A stretch of DNA of 64,000 bases from Chitinophaga qingshengii (GTDB lineage Bacteria > Bacteroidota > Bacteroidia > Chitinophagales > Chitinophagaceae): the NCBI RefSeq assembly GCF_014529935.1, contig NZ_JACVFC010000001.1, forward strand, positions 1,240,001 to 1,304,000, given 5' to 3'. This document shows positions 25,286-34,530 of the stretch, piece by piece. The first letter of the stretch is position 1, and each line of letters begins with the position of its first letter. The translations under genes and the position numbers were made by a program. The notes beneath the pieces were generated by a model. That model made no database searches and was not told where the DNA came from. It was given only the letters and a program-made list of their open reading frames with translations.

Positions 25286-25304
25286 GCCACCAAATTATAA
25301 AAGA

Positions 25305-25462
25305 TTTACGGATTTTGAGATTTACGTATTTGCGAATTTTGGGGAAATAGCCCGGAGAGCCTTTTTATTTAAATATTTAAATATTTGATTATTAAAATAA
25401 ACACGGGCTTCCGCGCTTCCAACCCCGAAATCAAAAAATCCGTAAATCCCTAAATCCGCAAA
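25305..25462. repeat. Long imperfect inverted repeat, GATTTACG family
   Basis: Arms 25305..25344 and 25423..25462 (40 bases each) pair at 31 positions. The inner part holds the palindromic AT run ATTTAAATATTTAAAT. The right arm contains AAATCAAAAAATCCGTAAAT, nearly the same word as the right arm of the element at 20581..20616. It occupies the gap between the CAP-domain gene and the ABC ATPase gene. Confidence 0.75.
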
Positions 25463-25472
25463 TGCAATTGAT

Positions 25473-25961
25473 TTAGTGTTTGATGAACACCTGGGTAAAG
25501 AAGGTAATTCTTCCTTTACCGGCGGCGCCTATACCGATGAGGTTATAGTCGCCCAGCATATTACGCCGGTGGCCTGGACTTTTGATCCAGCCATCTACCA
25601 CTGATTGGGCGTCGAGGGTGCCATAGGCCACATTTTCTGCGGCTGCGCCTACTCTGCCCATTTTTTTGGAGATGACAGCCACGCGATCCTCAAAACCTTC
25701 GTGTCCGAAACCAGTACTGCCATTAGCCATATCCCGGCTGTGGCGGCGAGCTTGCTGGCTGATGGTTTCATCCAGCTGCAATGGTTTCAGGCCTTTGGAT
25801 TGACGGAATTTGTTGGTGTAATAGAGGATCTGTTCTTCCAGGCTACCTCCGGTTGTGGTGCTGTCTGCGCGACTGGTGGCACGTGAACACGCGCTTACCT
25901 GGAATGCGGCAAACACTGCGAGCAGTAATACAAGGATACTGCGGCTTTTCAAGATGGACAT
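25473..25961 (-). CDS. CAP-domain (SCP-like) lipoprotein
   Basis: 162 aa. Lipoprotein signal with lipobox VSAC at about 22-25, then a CAP domain: NKFRQSKGLKPLQLDETISQQARRHSRDMA, GFGHEGFEDR, ENVAYG and WIKSPGHRRNML. The His in SRDM-adjacent HSRDM/GHEGF and in GHRRN form the family's cavity. Bacterial CAP proteins are extracytoplasmic, with no agreed enzymatic role. It appears to be a single-gene unit. Confidence 0.9.
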   Translation of the reverse strand: MSILKSRSILVLLLAVFAAFQVSACSRATSRADSTTTGGSLEEQILYYTNKFRQSKGLKPLQLDETISQQARRHSRDMANGSTGFGHEGFEDRVAVISKKMGRVGAAAENVAYGTLDAQSVVDGWIKSPGHRRNMLGDYNLIGIGAAGKGRITFFTQVFIKH

Positions 25962-26055
25962 AAAAATTGATGGTTAATAATTAGAACTTTCGGGATGCAA
26001 GCAAGCGCTGTACCAAACTATTCAAGGTGGATAAATTGTTACCGCATTTTTCAAA

Positions 26056-26093
26056 AACGAAGACCCGGACGTTGCTATTGTACGCCCGGGTCT
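26056..26093 (-). terminator. Intrinsic terminator after fbp
   Basis: AGACCCGGACGT (26061..26072) pairs with ACGCCCGGGTCT (26082..26093) with one mismatch. On the minus strand it is followed by TCGTTTTTG, and on the plus strand by TTTTTTGA, so it can work in both directions. It lies between fbp and the CAP-domain gene. Confidence 0.85.
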
Positions 26094-26126
26094 TTTTTGA
26101 TATGCAATTAACAAAGCGTGTTTCCG

Positions 26127-27137
26127 CTATTTGTTCATGATGTCTTTCCAGGTCTCCATCATGTTTTTGGAGCCGATGAAAATAGGCACCCGTTGGTGCA
26201 ATTGTACCGGCTTCAGTTCCAGCAGGCGCTGACGGCTATTGGCCATAGACATACCGCCGGCTTTCTCCATAATGAAAGACATGGGGTTACACTCGTAACA
26301 GAGGCGCAGACGGCCGGACGCATATTTGCCGAAAGCCGGATACATAAAGATACCCCCCTGAATAAGGGTACGATGTATTTCCGCTACCATGCAACCTACA
26401 AAACGGTGCCGGTAGATCCGGTCGTTTTCATTGCGGGCCATAAAATGATCGATAGACTGACGCACTCTCTCTTCGTACAGATAATAATAACCCACGTTCA
26501 CGGAGAAGATATCGCTTTCCGGCGGGCATTTCAGGTTGGGATGCGACAGGCAGAACTCTCCGATGGAAGGGTCCAGGGTAAAACCCTGTACACTACGGCG
26601 GGTAGCATATACCATCATGGTAGAAGAACCATAGATGATATAACCGGCAGCGATCTGCTGGGTACCCGGCTGCAGGAAATCCTCCAGGTTACATTCCTCT
26701 CCTTCCGGCGACAGGCGGCGGTAAACAGAGAAAATGGTGCCGATGGATACATTCACGTCGATATTGCTGGAGCCATCTAACGGATCAAGCAATACTACAT
26801 ATTTGGATTTTTTAGAGTGTTCGTCAGTAAAGGCGATGAAGTGTTCTTCCTCCTCGGAAGCCACGCCGCAGCAATAAATGCTGGTACGTAATGAGTTGAT
26901 AAACTGTTCATTGGCAAATTCATCGAGCTTTTTAACGGATTCGCCCTGCACGTTGGTTTTGCCGGCTTCTCCCAGGATATCAGCAATACCGGCTTTGTTT
27001 ACCTCCACATTTACCCTTTTACCAGCCAGACCGATATCGCGCAGTAAACCTGACAACTGGCCTGTAGCGCCGGGATAGTTACGTAACTCCTGGATGGTAA
27101 ATTCATCCAGGGTCATTACTTTTTCCTTGTGATTCAT
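26127..27137 (-). CDS. fbp: Class I fructose-1,6-bisphosphatase
   Basis: 336 aa gluconeogenic phosphatase that converts fructose 1,6-bisphosphate to fructose 6-phosphate. The metal-binding loop DPLDGSSNID (118-127) is exact, followed by GTIFSVYRR. AAGYIIYGSSTMMVY and GGIFMYPAF...LRLCYECNPMSFIMEKAGG give the substrate and second metal sites. Normal length for class I. Divergent from the aspartate kinase gene across 144 bases. A second start at MTLDEF (residue 8) is possible. Confidence 0.96.
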   Translation of the reverse strand: MNHKEKVMTLDEFTIQELRNYPGATGQLSGLLRDIGLAGKRVNVEVNKAGIADILGEAGKTNVQGESVKKLDEFANEQFINSLRTSIYCCGVASEEEEHFIAFTDEHSKKSKYVVLLDPLDGSSNIDVNVSIGTIFSVYRRLSPEGEECNLEDFLQPGTQQIAAGYIIYGSSTMMVYATRRSVQGFTLDPSIGEFCLSHPNLKCPPESDIFSVNVGYYYLYEERVRQSIDHFMARNENDRIYRHRFVGCMVAEIHRTLIQGGIFMYPAFGKYASGRLRLCYECNPMSFIMEKAGGMSMANSRQRLLELKPVQLHQRVPIFIGSKNMMETWKDIMNK

Positions 27138-27281
27138 AACGTTATTTCAGTTTTCCGGGACGAAATTACAGGAATACGCGCTTATTTTAAGGGAAATGTC
27201 ATTTCTCTGTAAACAGATTTTAAAACAATTCTAAACTTGCCGTAATTTGCCAAATAATTTTTCAAAAGGACAAACTATCAT

Positions 27282-28550
27282 ATGAAGGTTTTCAAGTTTG
27301 GCGGCGCAAGTTTAGAAAGTGTTGAACGCATTAAGCAAGTAGCACAAATCGTCCAGTCATTTCCGGACGACAAACTCCTGATTGTTATCTCGGCCATGGG
27401 CAAAACGACCAATGAGCTGGAGAAAGTGGCGCAGAACTACTTTATGCGCAAAAGGGAGATAGCCGCCCAGTTGCTGTATAACGTAGAACAGCAGCACATC
27501 CAGGTAGCCGAAACCATTCTGGGGACCCGTCAACACCCACTTTTCCAGCAACTGCAGCAGTTCTTCACGGAAGCAGAATGGACGCTGGGAGAAAAACCCA
27601 TACGGGCGTACGACTATTACTACGATCAGCTGGTAGGTATGGGCGAACTGCTCAGCACCGCCATTGTCAGTGCATTCTTTAATTCCGTCGGTTTATCCAA
27701 TACCTGGGTGGATGTGCGCGATGTGTTCCGTACCGACGATAACTTCCGCGATGCCAATATCGACTGGGCTTTTACCCAGAAACAGGTAACCGAAAAAGTA
27801 GCCCCGCTGTTCGATACCACCAATATCGTGATTGCACAGGGTTTTATCGGCAGCACCGACCAAAACGAAAGCGTGACCCTGGGCCGTGAAGGCAGTGACT
27901 ACTCCGCTGCTGTATTTGCCAATATGCTCAACGCGGAAAGCCAAACCATCTGGAAAGATGTGGAAGGCCTTAAAAATGCCGATCCCAAACTCTTCCCCAA
28001 TACGGTGAACATTCCGGAAATCAGCTATGGCGAAGTAATTGAGATGGCCTACTATGGCGCACAGGTGATTCACCCGAAAACCATCAAACCACTGCAGAAT
28101 AAACAGATACCCTTACTGGTAAAATGTTTCCTGGATAAAAACCTCCCCGGTACTGTTATCAAAGAGCAGGCAGACAGCCGGCAGCTGCCTCCCATTATCG
28201 TGCTGAAAAGAAACCAGGTGTTGCTGACCCTTACTTCCAAGGACTACGCCTTCATCACAGAAGATAAGATCAGTGATATTTACGAAACCTTCCACCGCCT
28301 GAAAGTGAAGATCAACCTGATGCAGAACGGCGCTATCACCTTCTCCTGCTGTATTGACCACAATGCGGAAAAGATTGAGCTGCTGATTAAAACCCTGCAC
28401 AACGACTTCAAGATCTCCTACCACGAAGGACTGGAACTGCTAACCGTACGGTATGACCAGGATGGTTTGCTGGAAAATCTCAGCAACCACCACACCATAC
28501 TGCTGGAACAACGCTCCCAGGTAACGGTACAGCGATTGCTGAAGAAATAA
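27282..28550 (+). CDS. Monofunctional aspartate kinase
   Basis: 422 aa. Aspartokinase nucleotide/substrate motifs: KVFKFGGASLES (2-13), VISAMGKTTNELEK, then TLGREGSDYSAA and WKDVEGLKNADPK. The C-terminal part (about 310-422) is ACT-like but divergent, so feedback control may differ from the ThrA isozyme at 57981..60425. It makes aspartyl phosphate for the lysine, methionine or threonine branches. Single-gene unit, ended by a 33-bp palindrome. Confidence 0.93.
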   Translation: MKVFKFGGASLESVERIKQVAQIVQSFPDDKLLIVISAMGKTTNELEKVAQNYFMRKREIAAQLLYNVEQQHIQVAETILGTRQHPLFQQLQQFFTEAEWTLGEKPIRAYDYYYDQLVGMGELLSTAIVSAFFNSVGLSNTWVDVRDVFRTDDNFRDANIDWAFTQKQVTEKVAPLFDTTNIVIAQGFIGSTDQNESVTLGREGSDYSAAVFANMLNAESQTIWKDVEGLKNADPKLFPNTVNIPEISYGEVIEMAYYGAQVIHPKTIKPLQNKQIPLLVKCFLDKNLPGTVIKEQADSRQLPPIIVLKRNQVLLTLTSKDYAFITEDKISDIYETFHRLKVKINLMQNGAITFSCCIDHNAEKIELLIKTLHNDFKISYHEGLELLTVRYDQDGLLENLSNHHTILLEQRSQVTVQRLLKK

Positions 28551-28551
28551 C

Positions 28552-28648
28552 CACGCAAAGGCGCAAAGCAGCAAAGGCGCGAAGAGATAAATATCTTACA
28601 AGATAAGTAAACATTCTTTGCGCCTTTGCTGCTTTGCGCCTTTGCGTG
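28552..28648. repeat. 33-bp inverted repeat of GCGCAAAG words
   Basis: Left arm 28552..28584 (CACGCAAAGGCGCAAAGCAG...) pairs with 28616..28648 at 32 of 33 positions around a 31-base loop. Each arm is itself two tandem units of GCAAAGGCGCAAAG type. It starts one base after the aspartate kinase stop. Similar GCAAAGGCGC-like intergenic repeats are common in Bacteroidota genomes. Confidence 0.85.
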
Positions 28649-28795
28649 AAACAACCGTTTATCCCCGGAATTTAACAACCTATCCTATTCCCTGCCGCCG
28701 CATTTCATTCCCTCTTATTTTTATATTGGTTTCCACTGCTTTGAGATTGGATGAACAGCCCCTGCCCTGCCCGGAAATTTTTTTTCGTCGCCGGT

Positions 28796-28820
28796 GCAAC
28801 CTTTTTTCTGACAGGTCGTC
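28796..28820 (+). promoter_or_regulatory. ECF-sigma-like promoter
   Basis: GCAACC (28796..28801), a 15-base T-rich spacer and CGTC (28817..28820) form the -35 AAC / -10 CGTC pattern of extracytoplasmic-function sigma factors. The small exported-peptide gene starts 20-26 bases further on. There is no TAnnTTTG element here. Confidence 0.5.
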
Positions 28821-28846
28821 TTTAAGATGTTAAAAGTGCTATGATT

Positions 28847-29122
28847 ATGAAAAAAGCCGCCCTGTTACTGATAGTTACCTGTTGTATCGCGCTGGTCGTT
28901 GCCTCCAAGGGCCTGTTAAAAGATATGGCACCCATGCAAAGCAGTCCTCCGGATGTGCTGCCTTTATTTGTGATAACACAAGCCAATTGCCCTGCTCCAA
29001 CGTCAAGCGAGGTGAATGCAACGGTTACCCCTGATAATGCGCTGATTCGGACCAGACCCATCCATGACGCATTTAAAACTATATTCAATATATACCGTAC
29101 ACAAAACCAGATCAGACAGTAA
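28847..29122 (+). CDS. Small exported peptide of unknown function
   Basis: 91 aa from the ATG at 28847 (93 aa from 28841). The N-terminus MKKAALLLIVTCCIALVVASK is a signal peptide or membrane anchor. The remainder (PMQSSPPDVLPLFVITQANC...) is Pro/Thr-rich with a basic tail (FNIYRTQNQIRQ). No family is recognised. It has its own ECF-type promoter and sits between the aspartate kinase and the TonB-dependent receptor, 68 bases upstream of the latter, and could be cotranscribed with it. Confidence 0.6.
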   Translation: MKKAALLLIVTCCIALVVASKGLLKDMAPMQSSPPDVLPLFVITQANCPAPTSSEVNATVTPDNALIRTRPIHDAFKTIFNIYRTQNQIRQ

Positions 29123-29190
29123 TCAATAAGCTGTCTTCCTCATTTACTTATTGAATCGCTTCTGAGAAAAAATCTAATCTAAACGACTGT

Positions 29191-31632
29191 ATGAAAAAAT
29201 TCATCGTCGTGCTGGGGATACTCATGTCTGTTGGCATGTATTCTTTTGCACAAAAAACCACTCCTTCCGGCTCTATTTCCTTCAAAATAACAGACGCCTC
29301 CGGCAAGCCGCTTCCCTTTGCCAGCGTACTTTTACGTAAAACAAAAGACTCTGCCCAGGTAAAAGGTGAAATGTCATCCGAAGCGGGCGACGGCCGTTTT
29401 GAAAAAATCCCTTATGGCCAATATTTTCTCCAGGTATCCCAGATGGGGTATAATACCCAGTATGCCGCTAATTTTTCGGTAGATGCCTCCCATACTTCCG
29501 TTACCCTGCCTCCTATCAGCCTGCAACAGCTGTCCAAAAGCCTGCAAACGGTGAATGTGACCGCCACCAAGCCCTTTATTGAAAAAAGTGCCGGTAAAAC
29601 CGTACTCAATGTAGAAAGCAGCGTGACCGCCGTTGGCAACAGCGCCCTCGATATCCTGAAAAGGGCACCGGGCGTACAGATTGACAACAACGAAAACGTA
29701 AAAATGAAAGGCCAGACCGTAACCGTGATGATCGACGGTAAACTGACTTACCTCAGCGGCGAAGACCTGACCAACCTGCTGAAAAATACACCCGGCGAAT
29801 CTATCGCACAGATAGAACTACTGACCAGCCCATCAGCAAAATACGATGCCTCCGGCAATGGCGGTATCATCAACATAAAAACAAAAAAAGGAAAACTGAC
29901 AGGTATTAACGGAACCGTTAACGCTACCCTGTCGCAGTCCCGCTATGGTACCTACAGTGCCAATGGCAACTTCAACTGGCGCACGCCTAAATTCAACCTG
30001 TTCGGCGACCTGGGCAGAACTGACCGCCCTTTCCAGATCACCCGCCATTATAGCAGACGTTTCAATGACAAAGGTGTGATCACCGAACAAACCCAGGATA
30101 TTTTCCAGCGGAACCGATTCCAACGCAATGCGGCTAAAATAGGGTTCGATTATTTCCTGAATGATAAAAACACTATTGGCGTACTGGTAAATGGTTTTAA
30201 AAACCGGTTCAACAACCAGATATACAGCAACACCAATTTTATGAGTGCGCCCGGCGCTCCGGCCGACTCCATCGTCAACTCCTATTCCACCAACAATAAC
30301 CATTTCAATAATATCGCCATCAACCTGAACTACAAAGCAGTACTGGATACGTCCGGCCGCGAATACAGTGTGGACGCCGATTACGCCCGCTTCAACAGCG
30401 ACCGTTCCCTGCTGCTGAACGACAGTATGCTGGACGTTAAAAAACAACAGGTACGCAACCCTAATGGCATCCGTAACCAGGGCGGTACCCAAATCACCAT
30501 TAAAAGTCTGAAAGGCGATTTCTCCTGGCCGCTGGGTAAAAACGGAAAAGTAGAAGCCGGCCTGAAAGCCAGTCTCGTTACCACCAGCAACAAACTGGCG
30601 TACGACTCCCTGCAAAATGGCACTTACCACTTTGCTCCCAGTCAGAGCAATGAATTTAAATACCAGGAAGATGTATATGCCGCCTATGCCAGCTATAAAA
30701 AACAACTGACGCCCAAAACCGGTATCCAGGCGGGGTTAAGGGTGGAAAACACCAAATCCGACGGCTACTCCGTCACCCTTAAAAGCCAGGTAGTACGCAG
30801 TTACACCGACTTCTTCCCGAACCTCACCATCGATCAGAAACTGAATGAACAAAATAAAATCAGCCTCGCCTATTCCCGCCGTATCGAACGCCCGGAATAC
30901 AGTCAGCTGAACCCTTTCATGTTTTATCTTGATAAATACACTTTCTTCCGGGGCAATCCCTACCTGCGGCCGCAATACACCAACAACGTGGAACTGGCGT
31001 ACACCTTCAAAGACAAGTACATTGCCACACTGGGATACAACCGCACCACTGATGTGATCAACGAGTTCCTGTACCAGGATGATAGCGCCAAAACATCCAC
31101 CAGCACTTTGATGAACTATCAAAAGAGCCATGTGTACAGCCTCGCTGTGACCCTGCCTTTCCAGGTTACCAAATGGTGGAATAGCGATAACAATCTGAAT
31201 GCAGCCTATAACGATTATTACTTCACCAACAACAAGAACCAAAAGGAGATGACCAATAGCTTCACCTACAGCTTTAATACCACCAATACCTTCACCCTGC
31301 CGAAGGATTTTAAGCTGGAAGTGTCCGGTTATTATAACTCTCCGTTTGTATACGCCATCTTCAAAGGCTACAGCGAGTATAACCTGAACCTGGGTATACA
31401 AAAAACATTCTGGGATAAAAAAGCCACCATTAAATTCAACTATAACAACATCCTGCGGAATGAATCCTACAGAGGGATTGCGCAGTACAGCAACCTGGCC
31501 TTGCATATCTTTAACACCTGGCAGTTCAGAACAGCCAGCCTCTACTTCAGCTACCGCTTTGGTAACAGCAGTATCAAAGCAGCCCGTGACAGGAAAACAG
31601 GTACCAGTGATGAACAGAAAAGAGCAGGTTAA
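29191..31632 (+). CDS. TonB-dependent outer-membrane receptor (OMP beta-barrel family)
   Basis: 813 aa. Signal peptide (1-20, ending SFA), a carboxypeptidase-regulatory-like domain (about 27-113: ISFKITDASGKPLPFASVLLR), a plug domain (about 120-235: LDILKRAPGVQI, MIDGKLTYLSGEDL, IELLTSPSAKYDASGNGGIINI) and a C-terminal barrel (about 400-800, with FRGNPYLRPQYTNNVELAY). It belongs to the outer-membrane beta-barrel_3 family rather than SusC: no SusD neighbour is present. The ligand is unknown. Its stop codon overlaps that of the convergent nuoN. Confidence 0.93.
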   Translation: MKKFIVVLGILMSVGMYSFAQKTTPSGSISFKITDASGKPLPFASVLLRKTKDSAQVKGEMSSEAGDGRFEKIPYGQYFLQVSQMGYNTQYAANFSVDASHTSVTLPPISLQQLSKSLQTVNVTATKPFIEKSAGKTVLNVESSVTAVGNSALDILKRAPGVQIDNNENVKMKGQTVTVMIDGKLTYLSGEDLTNLLKNTPGESIAQIELLTSPSAKYDASGNGGIINIKTKKGKLTGINGTVNATLSQSRYGTYSANGNFNWRTPKFNLFGDLGRTDRPFQITRHYSRRFNDKGVITEQTQDIFQRNRFQRNAAKIGFDYFLNDKNTIGVLVNGFKNRFNNQIYSNTNFMSAPGAPADSIVNSYSTNNNHFNNIAINLNYKAVLDTSGREYSVDADYARFNSDRSLLLNDSMLDVKKQQVRNPNGIRNQGGTQITIKSLKGDFSWPLGKNGKVEAGLKASLVTTSNKLAYDSLQNGTYHFAPSQSNEFKYQEDVYAAYASYKKQLTPKTGIQAGLRVENTKSDGYSVTLKSQVVRSYTDFFPNLTIDQKLNEQNKISLAYSRRIERPEYSQLNPFMFYLDKYTFFRGNPYLRPQYTNNVELAYTFKDKYIATLGYNRTTDVINEFLYQDDSAKTSTSTLMNYQKSHVYSLAVTLPFQVTKWWNSDNNLNAAYNDYYFTNNKNQKEMTNSFTYSFNTTNTFTLPKDFKLEVSGYYNSPFVYAIFKGYSEYNLNLGIQKTFWDKKATIKFNYNNILRNESYRGIAQYSNLALHIFNTWQFRTASLYFSYRFGNSSIKAARDRKTGTSDEQKRAG

Positions 31633-33068
31633 ACAATCATTTTCATCATCTGCTGGATCAGTTGCATCATCGCAGTGGGATATATCCCCAGTCCCACCAG
31701 CAACAGCGTCAGCAACATCAGCGTGATATTACCGGCTACAGGCAGCGAGGGTTTGATATACGTCACCTCCCCTGTAGCCAGTGACTTAAACATCATGGCA
31801 ATAATGCGGATATAATAGTACAGGCCAATCACACTGTTGATCACCAGCATAAACAACAGGAACCACATATGCCCGTTGACGCCCGCCATCACGATATAAA
31901 ATTTCCCGATAAAGCCCGCTGTCAGCGGAATACCGGCCAGAGACAGTAACATCGCGGTAAATACCGTCGCTACCCAGGGATAACGCCAGAACATACTTCT
32001 GTAATCATCCAGTGTTTCCGCATCCTGTATACTGCTGCTCATCACGATCAATACCCCGAAAGCCCCGATACTGGTGATAAAATAAGCCACCAGGTAAAAA
32101 GAGATCGCTTCCAGACCCGTTTGCACCCCCGACAGAAAAGCCACCAGTATATATCCCATGTGTGCAATGGAAGAATATGCCAGTATCCGTTTGATGTTCT
32201 GCTGTGTCAGCGCCAGCCAGTTGCCCACAAACATAGAAGCCACCGCTACGATTGCCAGCATCCACCAGATCATCGAGTAGTCGTTGCCGTGAATATCTAC
32301 ATAAAAACGGATCAGCACAACCAGCATACCGCCTTTGGAAATGGTAGCAATAAAAGCCGATACCGGTAAAGGCGCGCCTTCGTAAATATCCGGCGCCCAC
32401 ATGTGGAATGGCACCACTCCCAGTTTGAAACCGATGCCAATCAGCATCATACCGAATCCGGCCAGCACAGTAACGGGTATATATCCCGCCTGCCGGAGTG
32501 CAGCACCGATACCCGGGAAGTCCATATGCCCCGTAAACGCGTACACGAGCGCCATACCGAACAGCAGGAAGGCCGAAGATAAGGCCGCCAGGATCAGGTA
32601 TTTAATCCCGGCTTCGTCTGACCGTTCCCGTGCCCGGAGGTAGGCAATCAATCCATATAAACTGATGCTGAGTATTTCAAGGCCCAGGAACAACGACATA
32701 AAGTGGCGGCTCACCACCAACACCAAAGCGCCGGTAGTAGCCAGCGGGAGCAAGAGATAATATTCTTCCTTACGTTCCTCCCGCTCTTCAAAATAGTTGT
32801 AGGATAACAACAGGATAATCAATCCCGATGTGAGCACCAGTCCGGTGTTGAAGAGGGAGAATTCATCCACTACCAGTAAAGGCGGCACGGTATGCGGAAT
32901 ATACAGCATAGCCGGGATGATGGCCGTTAACGCCATCAGGTAGGCTAACAGGGAAAACACATAGGTAATGCGGTGATTCCGTTTGAAGGCAATCAGCAAC
33001 ATAGAAATCACCACTGCCGTAAACAGCGTGATCAAAGGCCCCAGGCTTATGAAATCAGCGAACGACAT
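31629..33068 (-). CDS. nuoN: NADH-quinone oxidoreductase subunit N
   Basis: 479 aa, about 14 membrane helices; antiporter-like proton-pumping subunit of complex I. Conserved LGLEILSISLYGLIAY with the membrane Glu, and KLGVVPFHMWAPDIYEGAPLP with the Lys and His-Trp of the proton channel. Last gene of the nuo operon. It overlaps nuoM by 14 bases. Its stop shares bases with that of the convergent TonB receptor, and there is no terminator hairpin between them. Confidence 0.97.
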   Translation of the reverse strand: MSFADFISLGPLITLFTAVVISMLLIAFKRNHRITYVFSLLAYLMALTAIIPAMLYIPHTVPPLLVVDEFSLFNTGLVLTSGLIILLLSYNYFEEREERKEEYYLLLPLATTGALVLVVSRHFMSLFLGLEILSISLYGLIAYLRARERSDEAGIKYLILAALSSAFLLFGMALVYAFTGHMDFPGIGAALRQAGYIPVTVLAGFGMMLIGIGFKLGVVPFHMWAPDIYEGAPLPVSAFIATISKGGMLVVLIRFYVDIHGNDYSMIWWMLAIVAVASMFVGNWLALTQQNIKRILAYSSIAHMGYILVAFLSGVQTGLEAISFYLVAYFITSIGAFGVLIVMSSSIQDAETLDDYRSMFWRYPWVATVFTAMLLSLAGIPLTAGFIGKFYIVMAGVNGHMWFLLFMLVINSVIGLYYYIRIIAMMFKSLATGEVTYIKPSLPVAGNITLMLLTLLLVGLGIYPTAMMQLIQQMMKMIV

Positions 33069-34506
33069 AATCAGTTTTTTGTGAAGTATTTAAAACCGGC
33101 TGCGGATGTAATCCCAATAACAGAATCGCCGCCACCAGCGCCACGATGATCACCAGTTCCCGTTTGTTGAGGTCTGGTAATGCATACTGCTGATGACTGG
33201 GCCCGAAGAAAACCTTTTGCATGATGCGCAGCGAATAAGCGGTAGCCACTACCAGTCCGATGGTGGCAAACACCGTGATCCAGCGATCGGCCTGCCAGCT
33301 TCCCAGCAGGATCAGGAATTCTGCCACGAAGTTGCCCAGTCCCGGCAACCCCAGCGAGGCCATTACAAATATCATGGTAGCGCTGCCCATCACCGGTACT
33401 TTAGACCATAGTCCGCCCATATCCTGTATGTTGCGGGTATGAATTCTTTCATACAGCGCGCCGGCAATGATAAACAGGGCACCGGTACTGATACCGTGGG
33501 CGATCATCTGCATGACAACGCCTTCATAGGCGAGCGTGTTGAAGGAAAAAGCACCTACCAGCACAAATCCCATATGGCTAACACTCGTATAGGCGATTAG
33601 TCTTTTCAGGTCGTTTTGGGCATAAGCCAGCATCCCCCCGTAAATAATGCCCAGCACGCCAAGGAACATGATCCAGGGCGCATAATGGGCCGCCGCTTCC
33701 GGGAACAGCGGTAGTACCAGCCGGAGAATACCATAAGCGCCCGTTTTCAACAGCAGCCCGGCCAGGATAACACTGCCGGCAGTAGGCGCTTCCGTATGCG
33801 CATCCGGCAGCCAGGTATGAAAGGGTACCGCTGGCAGCTTCACCAGGAAAGCAATGAGGAAACCCAACATCAGCCAACGGGCCGTGTCCTGTTGCATGGG
33901 TGTATGCAGCAGCGAAAAATAATCGTACGTATATACGCCGGTGTTAGCCCCATGAATAAAGTACAGCGCCAGGATGGCCAGCAACATCAACAGGCCGCCA
34001 GCCTGGGTGAAAATAAAAAACTTGTTGGCTGCGTATTCCCTGCGCTCATGTCCCCAGATACCAATCAGGAAATACATCGGTATCAGCATCATCTCCCAGA
34101 AAAAATAAAAGAGAAAAAGGTCCATGGTCAAAAACACACCAGTGATGCCTGTCAGTACGAACAACAGGTTGAAATGGAAGAACCCTACCCGCTGATTGAT
34201 TTCCTTCCAGGAGATCAGCACCGATAACGCACCCAGGAAAAACGTGAGTACCAGCATCAACAGCGATAGACCATCCATAGCCAGGTTAAGGCTGATTCCA
34301 AAATGCGGTACCCAATCAGCCTTGTATTGGTATATCCACTGCCCGCCGGTAGCAGCATGGGTAGCCCATATCTGGCCCACGATCACCAGGTTGACCAGCA
34401 AACTGGCCAGCGCGATACAGCGGGACCACAGCACATTCCGCGAGGCCGCTATCCAGGATAAGAGCGCACCTGCCAATGGAATGAGGATCAATAACAAGAG
34501 GATCAT
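33055..34506 (-). CDS. nuoM: NADH-quinone oxidoreductase subunit M
   Basis: 483 aa, about 14 helices, antiporter-like proton pump. Conserved FFWEMMLIPMYFLIGIWG (channel Glu), KLPAVPFHTWLPDAHTEAPT and AYTSVSHMGFVLVG. Normal length. Located between nuoL (24-base gap) and nuoN (overlap). Confidence 0.97.
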   Translation of the reverse strand: MILLLLILIPLAGALLSWIAASRNVLWSRCIALASLLVNLVIVGQIWATHAATGGQWIYQYKADWVPHFGISLNLAMDGLSLLMLVLTFFLGALSVLISWKEINQRVGFFHFNLLFVLTGITGVFLTMDLFLFYFFWEMMLIPMYFLIGIWGHERREYAANKFFIFTQAGGLLMLLAILALYFIHGANTGVYTYDYFSLLHTPMQQDTARWLMLGFLIAFLVKLPAVPFHTWLPDAHTEAPTAGSVILAGLLLKTGAYGILRLVLPLFPEAAAHYAPWIMFLGVLGIIYGGMLAYAQNDLKRLIAYTSVSHMGFVLVGAFSFNTLAYEGVVMQMIAHGISTGALFIIAGALYERIHTRNIQDMGGLWSKVPVMGSATMIFVMASLGLPGLGNFVAEFLILLGSWQADRWITVFATIGLVVATAYSLRIMQKVFFGPSHQQYALPDLNKRELVIIVALVAAILLLGLHPQPVLNTSQKTDYVVR

Positions 34507-34530
34507 TATAATAACATTTAACCGTTAACG

